This document shows, one piece after another, positions 33,955 through 37,380 of a stretch of DNA of 37,380 nucleotides. The position numbers and the translations under genes are program-made. Under the pieces are notes generated by a model that saw only the letters and a program-made list of their open reading frames with translations, did not search any database and was not told where the DNA came from. Numbering within the stretch: position 1 is the stretch's first letter; the number at the start of each line of letters is the position of its first letter. This stretch comes from Chlamydiota bacterium (GTDB taxonomy: Bacteria > Chlamydiota > Chlamydiia > Chlamydiales > Rhabdochlamydiaceae): positions 1-37,380 of the forward strand of contig QIGB01000020.1 of NCBI GenBank assembly GCA_003228815.1, given 5' to 3'.

Positions 33955-33978
33955 ACTCTAACCGTAAAACTTTTTTTT
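33950..33978 (+). terminator. Weak candidate terminator after the P-type ATPase
   Basis: ACGTTAG, loop ACT and CTAACCGT form a seven-pair stem with one bulge (about 33948-33965), followed after six bases by eight T residues at 33971-33978. The distance between stem and T-run is greater than usual, so the call is weak. Confidence 0.35.
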
Positions 33979-34013
33979 CATTGCAAAACGTTTGGCTTAT
34001 AAGTTACACTTAT
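33975..34013 (+). promoter_or_regulatory. Toxin-antitoxin promoter and operator
   Basis: TTTTCA at 33975-33980 and TATAAG at 33998-34003 are separated by 17 bp. A perfect inverted repeat, ATAAGT-TAC-ACTTAT, covers 33999-34013, overlapping both the -10 and the first bases of the toxin ATG at 34012. Transcription from this promoter would start at or next to the ATG, so the toxin mRNA would be nearly leaderless; no Shine-Dalgarno sequence is present. The repeat is well placed for autorepression by the antitoxin or the complex. Confidence 0.5.
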
Positions 34014-34347
34014 GAATAAGATACGAATCGAACTTTATGAGACTCTTGAAGGAAATTGCCCCTTCGAAAAGTGGTTTCTCCAAGCTACCTCTTCCATTCG
34101 GGCAGTGATTCAATCAAGACTGGATAGAATTGGAAAAGGGAATTTCGGAGATGTTAAAAAAATTGCTGGTGCTAGAGGCCTCTACGAAATTCGACTGCAC
34201 ATTGGACCTGGATATCGAATTTACTTCACAAAAATAGGTGAAGAAATTGTCATCCTTTTATGCGGTGGGGTGAAAAAGAGCCAACAAAGAGATATAAAAA
34301 AAGCTCAAGAATATTTAATGGATTATCTAACAAGGAAAAAAAGATGA
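34012..34347 (+). CDS. HigB/RelE-like toxin (Gp49-type killer protein)
   Basis: This 111-aa protein matches the phage Gp49-like branch of the RelE/HigB toxin family, mRNA-cleaving enzymes that act on the ribosome. Typical features are a start leading into CPFEKWF, the helix IRAVIQSRLDRIGKGNFGDVKKI, then GLYEIRLHIGPGYRIYFTKIGEEIVILLCGGVKKSQQRDI, which carries the family pattern LYELRxxxGxGYRIYF and the final GxKxxQxxDI segment. The Arg and Tyr residues of YEIRL and GYRIYF lie where the family's active residues are expected. The gene precedes its antitoxin, as in higBA, and its stop overlaps the antitoxin start. Confidence 0.88.
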   Translation: MNKIRIELYETLEGNCPFEKWFLQATSSIRAVIQSRLDRIGKGNFGDVKKIAGARGLYEIRLHIGPGYRIYFTKIGEEIVILLCGGVKKSQQRDIKKAQEYLMDYLTRKKR

Positions 34348-34745
34348 GTTTGACAAAGTCATGGGAAAAAGTCCTTCACAAGTCTCTTGAAGATCCCTCC
34401 AATATTCTTCATTATCTCAATATTTCTCTTCGAGATGAGGATACAGATATGTTCCTCATTGCTCTAAAAAATATATCAAAAGCTCATTTGGGAGGAATGA
34501 CAGCTCTTTCTGAAAAGACAAATTTCAGCCGAGAAAGTCTCTATCGCACCTTGTCACTGAATGGAAATCCTCGTTTTTCTACTCTCCTAGCTATTTTAGA
34601 CGCTCTAGGTTTTCAGCTGGCAATTGAACCGAAAATGCGTAAGAAAAAAGCTGCAAAAAAAGTCGTTCGCGGGAAAAGAAGAAAAACCGCCTCAAAAAAA
34701 ACACAAAGTCGAACAATCCGAAAAAAGCGAAAAGTTCCTTCATAA
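34344..34745 (+). CDS. HigA-like antitoxin with very basic tail
   Basis: From the ATG at 34344, which overlaps the toxin stop and follows AAGGA, the protein is 133 aa. Residues 35-95 match the antidote partner of Gp49-type toxins: DTDMFLIALKNISKAHLGGMTALSEKTNFSRESLYRTLSLNGNPRFSTLLAILDALGFQL, a helix-turn-helix DNA-binding domain. Family members usually end soon after this. Here residues 98-133 form a tail with 19 Lys or Arg among 36, such as KKKAAKKVVRGKRRKTASKK. This composition is like that of histone H1-like chlamydial proteins and would bind nucleic acid without sequence preference. It could strengthen operator binding or tie the antitoxin to the nucleoid. A frameshifted reading of ordinary DNA is unlikely because the stop is followed directly by an intergenic region. 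Confidence 0.87.
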   Translation: MSLTKSWEKVLHKSLEDPSNILHYLNISLRDEDTDMFLIALKNISKAHLGGMTALSEKTNFSRESLYRTLSLNGNPRFSTLLAILDALGFQLAIEPKMRKKKAAKKVVRGKRRKTASKKTQSRTIRKKRKVPS

Positions 34746-34757
34746 AACATACTGTAA

Positions 34758-34786
34758 TTGCACTTGATCCTTAAGGCTTATATACC
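34758..34786 (+). promoter_or_regulatory. Possible promoter of the acetoin operon
   Basis: TTGCAC at 34758-34763 and TATACC at 34781-34786 are 17 bp apart. Both hexamers match consensus only moderately. An imperfect palindrome, AAGGcttataTACCTT, overlaps the -10 and could be a regulator site. The ATG at 34801 follows directly. Confidence 0.3.
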
Positions 34787-34800
34787 TTACAAAAAAAGGT

Positions 34801-35592
34801 ATGACCCTTGAAATCATACAAACCGATCAGCCACCCATTATTGCTAAGCAAATTGGCACCATCCAAGATGTGATTGAAGGGAACATCCCCAAAGAGCAAA
34901 TGAGCAAAAAAATCAATGCTGATGCCTTCGCCTATGGTTTTGAATTGGCGACTCCAAAAGAGCCCTCTTCTTTGGGGGAAGCAGTCATGGTGGGTGGACG
35001 GTGCTATACCACATCGACGGATGAAAAGTCATCGGAGTACGGCAAGGTGATTTATGGTCGAGAGTTCATTCCCGGTGGTGTATTTATCATACCCCATGGC
35101 GCTAAGCCCACACACAAAGTATCACTATCGCAGCCTGGGCTGCCTTTCGAACAGTTCTATCAAGAAATTCACCAACAAGTAAAAAAACCGTATGCTTTCG
35201 TGGGCCTGTTTCACTTTGAAACGTTTCATGCAGCAGCGATTTCCAAGCCACCTATTCATGGAGAAAATATTTTTTCCCATAAAAAAAGCTACTACGCCTT
35301 TCCGCAAGTGCACCTTGAAGATGTTTTGGGTTTTGTGATGGGGGTTGTAGCACACAAAGAAGACCTTGAAAAAACGCATCTGGAAACGGTTCTCTACAAG
35401 AACCCCTTCGATACGAAATCGACGCTCGTTTCCCATTCCCATGCGCTTCTGCTCAATCAATCCGTTCCAAACATTGAGGACATCACCCCCCAGCATGTAG
35501 AGCATTGCTTGCATCTATTCAATGAGGGGACCACCATCCGAAATTTCGAAGCGGACATTTTTACGATACAAACTACAGAGGCGTTTTCATGA
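34801..35592 (+). CDS. Acetolactate decarboxylase-like protein
   Basis: I identify this 263-aa protein as a diverged member of the acetolactate decarboxylase family, which turns acetolactate into acetoin. Similar points are the opening GTIQDVIEGNI, GEAVMVGGRCYTTSTD at the usual LDGxMxxxDGxxYQ place, KKPYAFVGLFHFETF at the PYAIRIxGxF place, LEDVLGFVMGVVAHK at the xxxxGTxVGFxxP place, and SHSHALLLN at the HLHFL place, giving two of the three zinc-binding His. The third, usually in GGHVLDF, reads TIRNFEADIF here, so the metal site may be altered. The main support is context: it is translationally coupled (ATGA) to an acetolactate synthase gene. No signal peptide is seen. Another possibility is an enzyme of the same fold with a different substrate. 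Confidence 0.6.
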   Translation: MTLEIIQTDQPPIIAKQIGTIQDVIEGNIPKEQMSKKINADAFAYGFELATPKEPSSLGEAVMVGGRCYTTSTDEKSSEYGKVIYGREFIPGGVFIIPHGAKPTHKVSLSQPGLPFEQFYQEIHQQVKKPYAFVGLFHFETFHAAAISKPPIHGENIFSHKKSYYAFPQVHLEDVLGFVMGVVAHKEDLEKTHLETVLYKNPFDTKSTLVSHSHALLLNQSVPNIEDITPQHVEHCLHLFNEGTTIRNFEADIFTIQTTEAFS

Positions 35593-37238
35593 AAAAAAAT
35601 GGTGCACAAATTCTCGCGCAGTGCCTTGTGGAGCTTGGCGTCAAATACATCTTCGGAATTCCCGGTGCAAAAATCGACGCCCTCTTTGATGCCCTCATCG
35701 ATACTTCCATAAAGGTCATTCTCTGTCACCACGAACAAAATGCAGTTTTTATGGCTGGGATCATGGGGCGATTAACAGGAAAACCTGGAGTGGTGCTTGT
35801 CACATCGGGTCCTGGTGTTTCCAATCTCATCACAGGACTGCTCACCGCTACTACCGAAGGGGATCCGATTGTTGCTCTTGGAGGGAATGTTTCCCGCTCC
35901 ATGAAACTCAAAGAAGCCCACCAAAGCACGGACAATGTCCGCATCACAGAAGCCGCAACAAAATCGAGCGTTGAAGTTTCCCTTGCAGAAAATATTCCTG
36001 AAATCATCGAAAATGCTTTCCGAACGGCACAGACCCCTCGGGCAGGAGCCGTTTTTGTCAGCATACCGCAAGATGTCCTTCTTGAAGATGCCTCGAAAGT
36101 CAAGCCGATCGCGCTCTCACCCCCAGCTACAGGTCCTGCGCCAAAAGACTCCATTGAAAAGGCCGCAAGGCTCTTTGCCCAAGCAAAAACTCCCGTTCTC
36201 CTTTTGGGACTTGAGGCTAGCCGCAGGGAAAATGCAACCGAAATTCGCAATCTCTTAAGCAAAACGCGCATTCCGACGATCAGTACCTATCAAGCTGCAG
36301 GAGTCATTCCCAAAAGCCTTCTAGATTGCTTTGTTGGAAGAGTCGGTCTTTTTAAAAATCAACCCGGTGATCAACTTTTAGATGAAGCGGATCTTGTCAT
36401 CACAATTGGATATAGTCCTGTCGAATATGTTCCAGAAATCTGGAATTCCAAAGGCAAGAAACAGATTATCCACATCGACTATAAGCCTGCCAACATTCAT
36501 AGTGCATATGCCCCTACCGTCGAAAATATTGGTGACATCTCCAAAACCCTCCGTCTCCTTACCGAGCAGTTTCCTACTCGAGCAACAGTCCAAAACGGCG
36601 AAAAAATCGCAAAACTCCAAAACGAACTCGATGAAAAAATCAGTAAAGGGAAATCTCTCAAAGGAAAATTGCTTCATCCCTTGCGCTTCATCCATGACAT
36701 TAACCAAGTAATCGATGAGAAAACGACCATCGTCAGCGATATAGGCACTCACTACATGTGGCTGGCTCGCTATCTCTTTTCTCATCAGCCACACCATCTT
36801 CTATTCAGTAATGGACAGCAAACACTTGGCGTTGCGCTTCCCTGGGCAATTGCAACGCGCTTGATTCGCCCTGAGGGTCAAATTATCTCTGTCTCAGGGG
36901 ATGGGGGCTTTCTCTTTTCTGCAACCGAACTTGAAACGGCCGTCCGCGAAAAACTTTCGTTCGTTCATTGCGTTTGGTGCGATGGCGCCTACGACATGGT
37001 ACGGCAACAACAGCTCATCAAATACAACCGGGAAACTGCCGTTGCATTCAACCGCATCAATCATGTCCAATTCGCAGAAAGTTTTGGTGCCAAAGGCTAT
37101 CGAGTCGAGGGCAGTGAGGAGTTTCTTCCCACTCTGAAAAAAGCGCTCTTAGATGAAGGCCCTGTCCTCATCGAGATCCCCATTGACTACTCGCATAATC
37201 GCGAACTCTTTGAGCTCACCCGCGAACCTGGTCATTAG
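35589..37238 (+). CDS. alsS: Acetolactate synthase, catabolic type
   Basis: This 549-aa thiamine-diphosphate enzyme joins two pyruvates to acetolactate. Conserved parts are YIFGIPGAKIDALFDAL at the start, the catalytic Glu in CHHEQNAVFMAGIMGRLTGKPGVVLVTSGPG, and the cofactor-binding region GDGGFLFSATELETAVREKLSFVHCVWCDGAYDMVRQQQL, which matches the Bacillus AlsS type rather than the FAD-containing biosynthetic type. The length is close to AlsS, and no small regulatory subunit or branched-chain biosynthesis genes are nearby. It shares an ATGA overlap with the decarboxylase-like gene, so the pair probably makes acetoin from pyruvate. This would let the cell dispose of pyruvate without acid formation. 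The 142 bp after the gene are AT-rich. Confidence 0.9.
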   Translation: MKKNGAQILAQCLVELGVKYIFGIPGAKIDALFDALIDTSIKVILCHHEQNAVFMAGIMGRLTGKPGVVLVTSGPGVSNLITGLLTATTEGDPIVALGGNVSRSMKLKEAHQSTDNVRITEAATKSSVEVSLAENIPEIIENAFRTAQTPRAGAVFVSIPQDVLLEDASKVKPIALSPPATGPAPKDSIEKAARLFAQAKTPVLLLGLEASRRENATEIRNLLSKTRIPTISTYQAAGVIPKSLLDCFVGRVGLFKNQPGDQLLDEADLVITIGYSPVEYVPEIWNSKGKKQIIHIDYKPANIHSAYAPTVENIGDISKTLRLLTEQFPTRATVQNGEKIAKLQNELDEKISKGKSLKGKLLHPLRFIHDINQVIDEKTTIVSDIGTHYMWLARYLFSHQPHHLLFSNGQQTLGVALPWAIATRLIRPEGQIISVSGDGGFLFSATELETAVREKLSFVHCVWCDGAYDMVRQQQLIKYNRETAVAFNRINHVQFAESFGAKGYRVEGSEEFLPTLKKALLDEGPVLIEIPIDYSHNRELFELTREPGH

Positions 37239-37330
37239 AGGTCTGAGTCTTCTTCTTTGAAATCGAGTGACATATTCTTTAAGACACTGAATATTAACAG
37301 CTTAATCCAATTTATTAAAACATTTTTTTA

Positions 37331-37359
37331 TTGACTTTTAAATTAATTTTTATTATAAT
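37331..37359 (+). promoter_or_regulatory. Near-consensus sigma70-type promoter at window end
   Basis: TTGACT at 37331-37336 and a perfect TATAAT at 37354-37359 are separated by exactly 17 bp in a very AT-rich stretch. Transcription would start near 37366 and run rightward out of the window. It is the best promoter in the window and marks the start of the next gene or operon. Confidence 0.7.
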
Positions 37360-37380
37360 TAATTTAGAGTGAAATAGTAA

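Overview
The window looks like the chromosome of a Chlamydiota bacterium, probably an environmental (Parachlamydiales or Simkania-type) lineage. The main evidence is a seven-gene V-type ATPase operon in the chlamydial order E, DUF2764, A, B, D, I, K, with transaldolase and small exported proteins just upstream in divergent orientation. An arrangement with tal close to the V-ATPase genes is known from Chlamydia. Translational coupling by ATGA overlaps is common, coding density is high, and no tRNA or rRNA gene was seen.

Layout. 1-2.8 kb: an unrecognised protein with a possibly lost N-terminus, then an ABC-2 exporter pair. 2.9-8.9 kb: a 2002-residue protein with a coiled-coil N-terminus, a PEP-synthase-like ATP-grasp domain, a possible swivel domain and a C-terminal array of 33-residue helical repeats. 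8.9-10.7 kb: an insertion between that gene and tal, holding an extra copy of the tal 3' end, a nested fold-back (MITE-like) element and an AAA_14/DUF4143 ATPase. 10.8-13.4 kb: tal and four small exported or lipoprotein genes. 13.6-21.0 kb: the V-ATPase operon. 21.05-21.4 kb: a decayed second insertion holding an AAA_14 Walker A remnant and an extra copy of the atpK 3' end. 21.4-22.6 kb: an M42-family peptidase that carries a signal peptide.

22.7-30.9 kb is an accessory island. A transposase remnant is followed by two copies of an A-B gene pair plus a third B gene. A is a small cysteine-rich protein. B is a 546-642 residue protein with invariant GHA and ENCLxW motifs, which I interpret as a permuted papain-like His/Cys enzyme. 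A 409-residue membrane protein lies between the two pairs. This family is the best candidate in the window for an undescribed system.

31-37.4 kb: a small helical protein, a Ca2+-type P-ATPase, a toxin-first HigB/HigA-like module whose antitoxin has a very basic tail, and a two-gene operon for acetolactate decarboxylase-like protein plus acetolactate synthase (acetoin formation). The window ends in a near-consensus promoter reading rightward.

A second unusual theme is the pair of insertions at the 3' ends of tal and atpK. In each case the host gene is intact, its last 26-45 codons are repeated in direct orientation at the far side next to the convergent neighbour, the two copies differ mainly at synonymous sites, and AAA_14 ATPase sequence lies between them. 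This resembles integrative elements that replace the 3' end of their target gene, but no integrase gene is visible. All functional calls rest on motifs read by eye; no database search was possible.
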